Position numbers and translations under genes: made by a program
Shown: positions 55,957 to 63,491 of the stretch, piece by piece
Position numbering within the stretch: the first letter of the stretch is position 1
How the letters are laid out: each line of letters opens with the position of its first letter
Assembly: GCA_038747545.1 (NCBI GenBank)
Contig: JBCDJT010000004.1
Coordinates: 1-64,000 of the forward strand
Source: JBCCMF01 sp038747545
GTDB taxonomy: Bacteria; Bacteroidota; Rhodothermia; Rhodothermales; JBCCMF01
Reading direction: 5' to 3'
Length of the DNA: 64,000 bases
The notes under the pieces: model-generated
Told to the model about the DNA's origin: nothing
Seen by the model: only the letters and a program-made list of their open reading frames with translations
Databases searched by the model: none

Positions 55957-56064
55957 TCCCCTCTCCTGGGAGCCAGGAGAGGGACAGGGTGAGGTCGAAT
56001 TAAGGGATGGTGGCAAGGGTGATCTACCTCACCCCAACCCTCTCCTAGCTCATAGGAGAGGGAG
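55957..56064. repeat. Nested-hairpin repeat (CCCTCTCCT/AGGAGAGGG)
   Basis: Two hairpins, each CCCTCTCCT-N7-AGGAGAGGG (55958-55983 and 56038-56062), flank a centre in which CAGGGTGAGG and CCTCACCC also pair. The whole 108 bases can therefore fold as two small hairpins or one long one. This design is common in intergenic mobile repeats of many bacteria. It fills the gap between the xylanase and SDR genes together with the preceding hairpin. Confidence 0.7.
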
Positions 56065-56121
56065 CCCGTTGTGCCTGTTTGGAGCGGTGATGTGCTCGCA
56101 CGATCAGAAATCCCCGCAGAT

Positions 56122-56895
56122 ATGAGACTCGCTAAAAAAACCGCGATCGTCACGGGCGCCGGGAGCGGCATTGGCAGAGCCAGCGCCATCCGGTTCGCAG
56201 CAGAAGGCGCCAACGTAGGCGTGCTGGACCGCGAGGCCGACGCAGCTCAGGCGACGGCCGATGTCATCGCGGAGGCGGGCGGCACGGCGCACGTGCTGGC
56301 GGTGGATGTGACGGAGGCCCAAGCCGTGGAGGCTGCCATCGCGGAGGTCGCGGACGCGTTCGGCGGGCTCGACGTGCTGTTCAACGTGGTGGGCGTGAGC
56401 GGGCGGCGCTGGGGCGACGGCCCGGTGACAGACTGCACCGAAGACGCCTGGGACCGCGTGCTCGACGTCAACCTGAAAAGCATGTTTCTGTGCTGCAAGT
56501 ACGGCGTGCGCGCCATGCTGGAGCGCGGCGGCGGCTCGATCATCAACTTGTCGTCCGTGCTCGGCCTCGTGGGCGGCGACGATGACTTTGCCACCCACGC
56601 CTACGCCGCCAGCAAGAGCGGCATCATCGGCCTGACGCGCAGCATCGCGTCGTACTACGCGCCGCAGGGCATCCGCGCCAACGTGCTGTGCCCCTCACTC
56701 ATCGCCACGGCCATGAGCCAGCGCGCCCAGACCAACGCCCACATCCGCCACCGCCTCGAAACGCTCCAGCCCCTCACCGCCGACTTCGGCATGCCCGACG
56801 ACGTGGCCCACGCCGCCGTCTATCTCGCCTCCGACGAAGCGCGGTTCGTGACGGGCACCGTCCTCCCCATCGACGGCGGCTGGACCGTCCGTTAA
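56122..56895 (+). CDS. Short-chain dehydrogenase/reductase
   Basis: A 257-residue classical SDR. The nucleotide motif is TGAGSGIG (residues 10-17), with DV at the adenine pocket, NVVG in place of NNAG, catalytic Ser in INLSSVLG and YAASK with Tyr and Lys near 160. The C-terminal LPIDGGWTVR is typical of 3-oxoacyl/sugar-alcohol type SDRs. I start at MRLAKKTAIVTG (56122). It opens a run of five closely spaced plus-strand genes. The substrate is unknown; a sugar or sugar-acid alcohol is suggested by context. Confidence 0.93.
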   Translation: MRLAKKTAIVTGAGSGIGRASAIRFAAEGANVGVLDREADAAQATADVIAEAGGTAHVLAVDVTEAQAVEAAIAEVADAFGGLDVLFNVVGVSGRRWGDGPVTDCTEDAWDRVLDVNLKSMFLCCKYGVRAMLERGGGSIINLSSVLGLVGGDDDFATHAYAASKSGIIGLTRSIASYYAPQGIRANVLCPSLIATAMSQRAQTNAHIRHRLETLQPLTADFGMPDDVAHAAVYLASDEARFVTGTVLPIDGGWTVR

Positions 56896-56903
56896 CGCCA
56901 GCA

Positions 56904-56953
56904 GGCCTTCGACCTGCCGACCTTTGACTTGCCGACTTTCGACCTGAGACCCA
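56904..56953 (+). repeat. Degenerate GACCT heptad repeat upstream of FAD oxidoreductase
   Basis: Units such as GACCTGCC, GACCTTT, GACTTGCC, GACTTTC and GACCTGA follow one another and end six bases before the ATG at 56960. They match the tract at 51976-52016 in unit type and in position relative to the start codon, but not base for base. Confidence 0.6.
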
Positions 56954-56959
56954 ACCATC

Positions 56960-58285
56960 ATGCAGACCTACACCGCTCCGATCTATCAAACCATCGACAC
57001 CGACGTGCTCGTCGTTGGTAGTGGCTCTGCCGGCTCTGTCGCGGCACTCGCTGCCGCCGAGACGGGCGCGCAGACGATGCTGGTGGAGCGCTACGGCTTC
57101 ATGGGCGGCATCAGCACGCAAGTGCTTGACACGTTCTACGGCTTCTACACACCCGGCACGCCCAAGCGCAAGGTGATCGGCGGGCTGCCGGATAGGGTCG
57201 TGGGCGAGCTGATGCGGCGTGGCGTGGCGCTCATCCGTCCCAACACGTACGGCGCGGGCAACGGCGTCACGTACGATGCCGAAGTGCTCAAGATGGTGTG
57301 GGAGACGTTGGCGCTGGACTGCGGCGTGCGGCTGCTCTACCACACGTTCGTGCTCGATGCCACGACCGATGGCGACCGCATCACGGGCGTCATCGCGGCG
57401 AACAAGCAGGGCCTGCTGCACATCCGCGCCCAGGCCGTCGTCGATGCCTCGGGCGATGCCGACGTGGCCGCCGCCGCCGGGGCGCCGTTCGAGGGGCCAA
57501 AGGACGGGCCTGTGCAAGCGCTCACGACCACCTTCCGCATGATCAACGTAGACACCGACCGGGCGCGCCAGGTCAAGAAGACGCAGCTGCACGGCCTCAT
57601 GGCGGACGCCATCCTCAAGGGCTACGACCTGCCGCGCAAGGAAGGCAGCGTCCATATCACCCCGTTCGACGGCGTCATGCACACCAACATGACGCGCGTG
57701 GGCAACATCGACGGCACCGACGCGCAGCAGCTCACCGCCGCCGAAGTCGAGGGGCGCCGCCAGGCCGCCGAGTATGGCCGCTTCCTCGTCGACTTCGTGC
57801 CGGGCTACGAGCACGCCGTCCTGGCCGACCTCAGCAACCAGATCGGCATCCGCGAGAGCCGACGCATCCACGGCGACTACCGCCTGACGCGCGAAGATGT
57901 GCTTGGCGCACGCACCTTCGACGACGCCATCGCGCAGTGTGGCGCGCCGATCGAAGAGCACCACAGCGGCGGCGACACGCGCTGGGAGTACGTACCCGAG
58001 GGCCAGACGTACGGCCTGCCCTTCCGCTGCCTGCTGCCGCAGCAGGTCGAGGGCTTGCTCGTGGCCGGGCGCTGCCTCTCGGCGGAGCACGACGCGCACG
58101 CCTCAGTGCGGAGCATGGGCCAATGCATGGCGATGGGGCAAGCCGCAGGTACGGCCGCCGCGCTCGCCGTCACGAAAAACACATCACCGCGCAACGTGCG
58201 CTTTACCGACCTGCGCGATACCTTGCGAGGCACCGGGGCGATGCTCTCCCCCGACCACACCGAACTCGCCCTCGTCTCCGTGTAA
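56960..58285 (+). CDS. FAD-dependent oxidoreductase (FAD_oxidored family)
   Basis: A 441-residue flavoprotein. The dinucleotide motif is DVLVVGSGSAGSVAALAAAE at residues 14-33, then VERYGFMGGISTQVLDTF, where a Gly-rich loop contacts FAD. In the middle AVVDASGDADVAAAAG closes the FAD site, and GLLVAGRCLSAEHDAHASVR with GQAAGTAAALAV near the C-terminus is characteristic of the PF12831 family often found in carbohydrate loci. The exact substrate is unknown. It follows the SDR gene and precedes the NmrA-like gene by 15 bases. Confidence 0.9.
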   Translation: MQTYTAPIYQTIDTDVLVVGSGSAGSVAALAAAETGAQTMLVERYGFMGGISTQVLDTFYGFYTPGTPKRKVIGGLPDRVVGELMRRGVALIRPNTYGAGNGVTYDAEVLKMVWETLALDCGVRLLYHTFVLDATTDGDRITGVIAANKQGLLHIRAQAVVDASGDADVAAAAGAPFEGPKDGPVQALTTTFRMINVDTDRARQVKKTQLHGLMADAILKGYDLPRKEGSVHITPFDGVMHTNMTRVGNIDGTDAQQLTAAEVEGRRQAAEYGRFLVDFVPGYEHAVLADLSNQIGIRESRRIHGDYRLTREDVLGARTFDDAIAQCGAPIEEHHSGGDTRWEYVPEGQTYGLPFRCLLPQQVEGLLVAGRCLSAEHDAHASVRSMGQCMAMGQAAGTAAALAVTKNTSPRNVRFTDLRDTLRGTGAMLSPDHTELALVSV

Positions 58286-58300
58286 TGCTTGCCCTGCGTA

Positions 58301-59164
58301 ATGGCTGACCGTACCGTCCTCGTCGCTGGCGCCTCTGGCAACTTGGGCTCCGCCGTCATCAGCACACTCAAGGCGCGCGGCGGCTACCGCGTGCGCGCCC
58401 TCACCCGCAAGCCCGAGCGCGTAGCCCACCTCCCCGCCGACGAAACGGTGATAGGCGACCTGCGCACGCCTGCGTCGCTCGAAGCGGCCTGCCAAGGTGC
58501 CCATGCCGTCATCGCAGCATCCGGGGCCAGCTTAAAGCTCGGCCTCCGCATCGGCTCGCCCACGTACCGGGCTGTCGATTACGAAGGCAACCTCAACCTG
58601 CTCGCTGCCGCCCAAGCCGCCGACATTAAGCGGTTCGTCCACGTCTCGGTCCATGCCGCCGAGGGCTATGCCGATACCGCCTACGTCCGCGCCCACACCG
58701 ACTTCGCCGACCTGCTCGTCACCTCGGGTACGCCCTACACCATCGTCGAGCCCACGGGCTACTTCAACGCCTTCGACCTGTTCGTGACGATGGCCAAAGC
58801 CGGCCTCATACCCGTCATCGGTGACGGCACTGCGCGCACGAACCCCATCGCCGTTGAGGATCTGGCCGAGGTCTGTGTAGCTGGCCTCGACGGTGATCAG
58901 CGGCGCATCCCCGTCGGCGGCCCGGACACGTTCACGCGGCGGCAGATGGCCGAGGTGGCCTTCGAAGCGCTCGGCAAGACGCCGCGCATCGTCCACCTCC
59001 CGGCGGGTGTGCTCACCCTCAACCGCACGCTCGTCCGGCCCCTCGACAAGCGGCTGAGCGACCTGCTGCACTTCTTTCAGCGCGTCAACCAAGCCGACGC
59101 CGTGGCCCCGCCGTACGGGTCGCGCCACCTCGCTGCCTACTTCCGCCAACTGACCCACACCTGA
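58301..59164 (+). CDS. NmrA/atypical SDR NAD(P)-binding protein
   Basis: A 287-residue atypical SDR with TVLVAGASGNLGSAVISTL (GxxGxxG) at the N-terminus, RALTRKPER at the second strand favouring NADP, and no YxxxK catalytic pair. FVHVSVHAAEGYADTAYVRAH and YTIVEPTGYFNAF fit NmrA-like or flavin-reductase-like proteins that sense or reduce. I start at MADRTVLVAG (58301), 12 codons of spacing logic aside, because it begins at the first conserved strand. It is followed by the MetE-like gene after six bases. Confidence 0.88.
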   Translation: MADRTVLVAGASGNLGSAVISTLKARGGYRVRALTRKPERVAHLPADETVIGDLRTPASLEAACQGAHAVIAASGASLKLGLRIGSPTYRAVDYEGNLNLLAAAQAADIKRFVHVSVHAAEGYADTAYVRAHTDFADLLVTSGTPYTIVEPTGYFNAFDLFVTMAKAGLIPVIGDGTARTNPIAVEDLAEVCVAGLDGDQRRIPVGGPDTFTRRQMAEVAFEALGKTPRIVHLPAGVLTLNRTLVRPLDKRLSDLLHFFQRVNQADAVAPPYGSRHLAAYFRQLTHT

Positions 59165-59170
59165 TTCCGC

Positions 59171-60205
59171 ATGCACGTTCCCCCTCTCGCTACAAGCATC
59201 ATTGGTAGCCACTCGATTCCCGTCTGGCTCATCACGGCCACCGAAGCGATCGCCCGCGGCGAGTACGGCCCCAAGGACGCGCGCGAGATGTTTGACGACG
59301 CGGTGGACCTGGCGCTGCGCGTGCAGGTAGAGGCCGGGGTTGACATCATCAGCGACGGCGAGATGCGGCGGATGGGCTTCTTCACCGCGGGCTTCTACCA
59401 CCACATGACGGGGCTGCGCGCCGAGCCCGCGCAGCGCAAGCTCGGCCCCGCCGGGCACGACCAGCGGGAAAAGTACCACGCCGACGAAGCCATTCAGGCG
59501 CCCAACGGCCTCGGGCTCGTGGATGAGTTCGAGTATGCCCGCTCGCGCACGACGAAGCCGCTGAAGGTGCCATGCGCGGGACCGTTCACGCTCGCCGGCC
59601 GCATCCTGCCCGGCCCCGTGTATGCTGATCGGCTCGAAGCGGCCTTCGGCCTCGCCGACGTCATCAACGCCGAACTCAAAGCGCTTGTGGCGGCGGGTGC
59701 GGCGTTCATCCAGCTCGACGAGCCGTCGTACGCCGTCCACTCCAGCAAGCACGACACGCAGACGTTCATCGACCTCTTCAACCGCACCATCGACGGCGTG
59801 GATGCGCGCATCGGGCTGCACCTGTGCTTCGGCAACTTCGTGGGGCGGCCCGTGGCGCACCGCACCTACGCACCGCTCTTCCCGCACGTGCTCGACCTCA
59901 ACATCGACGAGTTCGCCATGGAGTTTGCCAACCGCGAGCTGGCCGAGCTGGAACTGACCGCGCAGATCGCCGAGGCGGGCAAGACCGTCGCTGCCGGGCT
60001 GGTGGATGTCAAGAATTACTTCGTCGAGACGCCGGAGATCGTGGCCGATCGCATCGCCCGTGCGCTTGAGTACGTGCCTGCCGAGCAGCTGGTGGTGACG
60101 CCCGACTGCGGCTTCAGCGAGACGGCGCGTTGGGCCGCGAACGCCAAGATGAAGGCGATGGTGGCTGGCACGATGCTGGCGCGGCAACGCGCAGGCGTAG
60201 CGTAA
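59171..60205 (+). CDS. MetE C-terminal-like methyltransferase
   Basis: A 344-residue protein matching only the C-terminal catalytic half of cobalamin-independent methionine synthase. The zinc ligands can be seen: His217 and Cys219 in LHLCFGNF, probably Glu251 in FAMEFANRE, and Cys313 in VTPDCGFSE. The family's DISDGE-type loop is IISDGEMRRMGFF. Full MetE has about 750 residues, so the N-terminal folate-clamping half is absent. Such short forms may use a methylcobalamin protein or another methyl donor. It is six bases after the NmrA gene and five before the phosphotriesterase-like gene, so it belongs to a catabolic operon rather than to the metH cluster. Confidence 0.88.
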   Translation: MHVPPLATSIIGSHSIPVWLITATEAIARGEYGPKDAREMFDDAVDLALRVQVEAGVDIISDGEMRRMGFFTAGFYHHMTGLRAEPAQRKLGPAGHDQREKYHADEAIQAPNGLGLVDEFEYARSRTTKPLKVPCAGPFTLAGRILPGPVYADRLEAAFGLADVINAELKALVAAGAAFIQLDEPSYAVHSSKHDTQTFIDLFNRTIDGVDARIGLHLCFGNFVGRPVAHRTYAPLFPHVLDLNIDEFAMEFANRELAELELTAQIAEAGKTVAAGLVDVKNYFVETPEIVADRIARALEYVPAEQLVVTPDCGFSETARWAANAKMKAMVAGTMLARQRAGVA

Positions 60206-60210
60206 GCGAT

Positions 60211-61122
60211 ATGTTCATCCGCACCGTCCTCGGCGACATTGATCCGGCCGACTTCGGCCCTTGCCTGCCGCACGAGCACTTGCTGGGCCAGCCGCCGCCG
60301 CACCTCGGCACGCCTGACCTGCAGCTCACCGACCTGGATGCGGCCATCCGTGAGGTCGAGGCGTTCCAAGCGGTAGGCGGACAGGCGGTCGTGGAGATGA
60401 CGACGCCGGATTATGGACGCGACGCCGCCGGGCTGCGCCGCATCGCCGAGGCGACGGGCATGTACATCGTGGCCGCGACGGGCTACAACAAGGAGACGTT
60501 CTCGGCCCCATTCCTCACTGGTGCTTCCGTGGCGGAACTGGCCGAGCGGTACGTGCGCGAGGTCGAGGTGGGGATGGACGGCACGGATGGCCGTGCCGGG
60601 CTCATCAAGGCCTCCACGATGACGACGATGACGACGCACGGCCTGACGATGCTCCAAGCTGCCGCCGAGGCGCACCACCGCACGGGCGCCCCCATCTCGA
60701 CCCACACCGAGAAGGGCACGCTGGGCGTGGAGCAGGCACGAACGCTCATCGACGCGGGGGTGCCGCCCGAGCACATCGTCATCGGCCACACCGACCATCA
60801 GCTCGACTGGGGCTACCACGCCGAGCTTGCGGCGACAGGCGTTTTCCTCGGCATCGACCAGATCGGCAAAGCCAAGTACGCACCCGACGCCGAGCGCATC
60901 GCCTTCATCCTGCACCACCTCGACGCGGGGCACGGCGATCAGCTCTTGCTCTCCGGCGACTTGGCCCGACGCTCGTACTGGACGGCCTACGGCGGCGGGC
61001 CGGGCTTTGGCTACATCCTCTCGGCCTTCGCCTCGTCCCTGCGCACCGCCGGGCTGTCCGATGCGATGCTGGAGCGGCTGTTCACCACCAACCCAGCGCG
61101 AGCGTTCACGTTTGCGCGTTGA
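60211..61122 (+). CDS. Phosphotriesterase-family metal hydrolase
   Basis: A 303-residue amidohydrolase of the PTE/lactonase group. Metal ligands are His21 and His23 in PHEHLL, Lys133 in LIKAST (carboxylated Lys position), His165 in STHTEKG, the His in IGHTDH and the Asp in LSGDLARRSYW. Many members are lactonases rather than phosphotriesterases. In this context a sugar-lactone or uronate ester substrate is likely, which is an inference. I start at MFIRTVLGD (60211). Its end overlaps the convergent esterase gene by 17 bases. Confidence 0.9.
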   Translation: MFIRTVLGDIDPADFGPCLPHEHLLGQPPPHLGTPDLQLTDLDAAIREVEAFQAVGGQAVVEMTTPDYGRDAAGLRRIAEATGMYIVAATGYNKETFSAPFLTGASVAELAERYVREVEVGMDGTDGRAGLIKASTMTTMTTHGLTMLQAAAEAHHRTGAPISTHTEKGTLGVEQARTLIDAGVPPEHIVIGHTDHQLDWGYHAELAATGVFLGIDQIGKAKYAPDAERIAFILHHLDAGHGDQLLLSGDLARRSYWTAYGGGPGFGYILSAFASSLRTAGLSDAMLERLFTTNPARAFTFAR

Positions 61123-61774
61123 TGGGCGTGTCTTCTCCCAACCGAGCAAGCAACCCGCGTGCAAAGGCGATCTCGTCGGCGTTGATGGTGTGGCCCATGC
61201 CCGGGTAGATGCGTGTCGTCACCTCGGCACCCAGGGCCTCAAACACCTCAGCGCTTTCGTGGACGCGCGCCACGGGGATGTGGGCATCGACGTCGCTACA
61301 GCCGAGGAAGACGGGCGTGCCGCTCAGGTCACCGTCGTAGTCGCGCGGCGTCTCCGGCGGGCCGATCAGCCCACCGCTGAACGCGACCACGCCGCCCAAA
61401 CGCTCGCCTCGGCGTGCGGCGGCCTCCAGCGCCAGACACGCGCCTTGCGAGAAGCCCAGCAGCACGATCTGCGCTGCTGGTATCCCCTCGTCGATCAGGT
61501 CGTCGATGACGGTGTTGACGCGGCGCAGGCCCGACGACAGGCCAGGCTCGTTGTGTGGCATCGGGGCGAGGAAGGAGTACGGGTACCACGTGTGCCCCGC
61601 AGCTTGCGGCGCCACGTACAGCCACTCCGGCTGCGCCAGCGCGTCGGCTAGGGGCAGCATGCTTTGCGCGCTGGCACCACGGCCGTGAACGAGCACCACT
61701 GCGCCCGTCGCCTTTCCTACCGACGGCCCGCGTTGTACCAGCGGCGTCGGGGCATGTGGATCTTGATGTGTCAT
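61106..61774 (-). CDS. MhqD-like carboxylesterase/phospholipase
   Basis: A 222-residue alpha/beta hydrolase of the phospholipase/carboxylesterase family: VVLVHGRGASAQSML (oxyanion region), nucleophile Ser in LLGFSQGACLALEAA near 115, the acid in FLGCSDVDAHIP and His in YPGMGHTIN. The MhqD-type pairing with a ring-cleaving dioxygenase gene upstream matches the quinone and catechol stress loci of Bacillus. It follows that gene by 89 bases and converges on the phosphotriesterase-like gene. Confidence 0.9.
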   Translation of the reverse strand: MTHQDPHAPTPLVQRGPSVGKATGAVVLVHGRGASAQSMLPLADALAQPEWLYVAPQAAGHTWYPYSFLAPMPHNEPGLSSGLRRVNTVIDDLIDEGIPAAQIVLLGFSQGACLALEAAARRGERLGGVVAFSGGLIGPPETPRDYDGDLSGTPVFLGCSDVDAHIPVARVHESAEVFEALGAEVTTRIYPGMGHTINADEIAFARGLLARLGEDTPINAQT

Positions 61775-61795
61775 AGCTTCACTCCGACTAATTTT

Positions 61796-61839
61796 GGGAG
61801 GGCGCAGGCCCGTACAACGTCCTGACCTGCGGCCCTCCC
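61796..61839. other. Large hairpin between the mhq-like genes
   Basis: GGGAGGGCGCAGG pairs with CCTGCGGCCCTCCC (one bulged base) around a 17-base loop. Neither strand has a T-run after the stem, so it is not a classic terminator. It may separate expression of the dioxygenase gene from the esterase gene. Confidence 0.5.
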
Positions 61840-61868
61840 ACCTGTGACTTTGGACCTGTGACGTTAGA
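61821..61868. repeat. Degenerate GACCT heptad tract, third site
   Basis: Units like GACCTGC, CACCTGTGACTTT and GGACCTGTGACGTT overlap the right arm of the hairpin and run into the last codon of the dioxygenase gene. They look like a worn version of the tracts at 51976 and 56904. Confidence 0.4.
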
Positions 61869-62814
61869 CTGCCGGCAAGGTGATCGGCGTGAGCATGCCT
61901 TCGATCTCAGCACGGCGCGGCTCATACTGCGCGGGCAGCTTGAGGCCGTGGCCGAGGGTAGCACGCGGCTCGTCGATCAGCATACCCGGCGCGTCCGTGG
62001 CGATCTCGAACAGGACGCCGCCCGGCTCGCGGAAGTAGATCGAGCGGAAGTACTGGCGGTCGAGGAACGGCGTGACATTGAAGCCGAGCTTCAGCAAGTC
62101 CTCGCGCAGTTCGGCCTGCTCGTCGTAGTCGCGGGCGCGGAAGGCAACGTGATGCACCGTGCCCTTGCCCATACGCGGGCGATTGATCAGCGGTGTCTGG
62201 ACTAGATCGACGACTGACGATTCGCGATCCTCGGCGGTGGCCACGAAGCGCAGGCGCTCGCCGTCCTGCCCGGCCTCGGTGTAGCCGAACGCGCCGCGGA
62301 GCAGCCGCGACGTGCGCTCAGGGTCGGCCAGCTGGAGCGTGACGCTGTGGAACTTGCGCAGCGCCACATCGCCCGAGACCGGTCCGTCGGCCCAGAACGG
62401 TTGCGCTTCGGCGCCTTCGTCCTCAATCAGCTCAATCCCCATGCCGTCGGGGTCTTGCAACCGCAACACTTGCGCGCCAAAGCGCTCGGTCGGCGCCTCG
62501 AAGTCGTGCCCGGCATCGGCCAACCGTCCCATCCAGTAGTCGATGGCTCCTACGGGGACGCTGTAGGCCGTAGCGCCCGTCGTGCCCGCACCGGCGCGGC
62601 CCGGCGCGGCGTTGGCCCACGGGAAGAACGTCATGAGCGTGCCCGGGGCCCCGGTTTCGTCGCCGTAGTAGAAATGATACGTGCCCGGGTCGTCGAAATT
62701 GATCGTCTTCTTGACAAGCCGCTGGCCAAGCAGCCCCATGTAGAAGTCGACGTTTTGCTGCGGAGCGCCAGAGATGGCGGTCACGTGATGGAGGCCTGGT
62801 AGCTTCGTGTTCAT
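61864..62814 (-). CDS. MhqO-like ring-cleaving dioxygenase (VOC fold)
   Basis: A 316-residue protein of two vicinal-oxygen-chelate halves. LHHVTAISGAPQQNVDFYMGLLG opens the first half with a metal His, and a second set is KFHSVTLQLADPERTSRLL, with VHHVAFRARDYDE and the closing Glu in GVLFEIATDAPG. This is the MhqO/MhqA group that opens hydroquinone rings and confers quinone resistance. I start at the ATG at 62814 (MNTKLPGLHH); a TTG lies three codons upstream. A good promoter and a 12-base palindrome stand upstream. Confidence 0.92.
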   Translation of the reverse strand: MNTKLPGLHHVTAISGAPQQNVDFYMGLLGQRLVKKTINFDDPGTYHFYYGDETGAPGTLMTFFPWANAAPGRAGAGTTGATAYSVPVGAIDYWMGRLADAGHDFEAPTERFGAQVLRLQDPDGMGIELIEDEGAEAQPFWADGPVSGDVALRKFHSVTLQLADPERTSRLLRGAFGYTEAGQDGERLRFVATAEDRESSVVDLVQTPLINRPRMGKGTVHHVAFRARDYDEQAELREDLLKLGFNVTPFLDRQYFRSIYFREPGGVLFEIATDAPGMLIDEPRATLGHGLKLPAQYEPRRAEIEGMLTPITLPAV

Positions 62815-62832
62815 GGTGTTCAAGGATATTAC

Positions 62833-62844
62833 GTGTTACAACAC
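62833..62844. promoter_or_regulatory. Candidate operator upstream of mhqO-like gene
   Basis: GTGTT-AC-AACAC is a perfect palindrome just downstream of the predicted -10 box, covering the likely transcription start. It would suit a MarR- or TetR-type repressor sensing quinones. No regulator gene is adjacent, so it must act in trans. Confidence 0.45.
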
Positions 62845-62853
62845 ATTAATGAC

Positions 62854-62881
62854 AACATAGGGTGATGTCGTCTTACGTCAA
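62854..62881 (-). promoter_or_regulatory. Promoter of the mhqO-mhqD-like pair
   Basis: On the minus strand TTGACG (62876-62881), 16 bases, TATGTT (62854-62859). The distance to the ATG at 62814 is about 40 bases, giving a short leader. The surrounding 220 bases to the divergent lipoprotein gene are A+T-richer than coding DNA. Confidence 0.6.
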
Positions 62882-63035
62882 CAGGTATGTTATCCTCACG
62901 CAGGCCACGCGCGCTTCGTTTCACGACGTGGCAGTACCGATAGCGCGGTTTCAGCATCGTTGCGGCACGCGCACCCAGTACGTGAGACGTTTATCTTGCG
63001 CGACGATTCCCTCAACGCCTCATCCGTTCTGCACC

Positions 63036-63491
63036 ATGCTTTCCCGCATCCTCTTCCTCGGCCTTACCCTGACATTTTTCGCCTGCCAGAAGCCCGCGTC
63101 TGATTCCTCGACCGCTGACGCTGCGACATCAGAAACTCCCCAGCTGACGGGTACCTATGCTTTCGAGGCTGGAGCTCGCAGTGGTGAGTTAAAAGTCGTC
63201 CAGGATGATACCAGCATCCAGTTTGACCTGTTAGTCGTTGGCCCACCGCCGGCGTACAACCAGGGCTATATGGGCGGCGAAGCCACACTCGGCAGCGACA
63301 CCATGACGGCTACGTACAGCATCAGTGAGTTTGGTGGTGTCTGCGAGTTATCGTTTTCCTTTGACGCAGAGACCGCGACGATTGAAACCCTGCAAGGCGA
63401 CTCGCCCACGTGCGGCTTCGGCAGGGGCGTGATGGCGGACGGGACGTACACCCGCACCAGCACAGACACGCCAACGATAGAGGAGCTCTAG
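63036..63491 (+). CDS. Small lipoprotein of unknown function
   Basis: A 151-residue protein with lipoprotein signal MLSRILFLGLTLTFFACQK (Cys17). After a Ser/Ala/Thr linker, residues 38-140 form an all-beta domain (LTGTYAFEAGARSGELKVVQ, ATLGSDTMTATYSISEFGGVCELSFSF in part) with two later cysteines (Cys110 region and Cys128 region) that could bond in the periplasm. It resembles the small META- or heat-shock HslJ-like beta proteins, but I cannot name a family. Its stop codon overlaps the stop of the convergent thrA-like gene by two bases (CTAG). Confidence 0.7.
   Translation: MLSRILFLGLTLTFFACQKPASDSSTADAATSETPQLTGTYAFEAGARSGELKVVQDDTSIQFDLLVVGPPPAYNQGYMGGEATLGSDTMTATYSISEFGGVCELSFSFDAETATIETLQGDSPTCGFGRGVMADGTYTRTSTDTPTIEEL

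Noticed and set aside
58532..60187. 551-codon open frame opposite the NmrA- and MetE-like genes
   Set aside because: It spans two well-supported genes on the other strand and shows only composition-driven residues.
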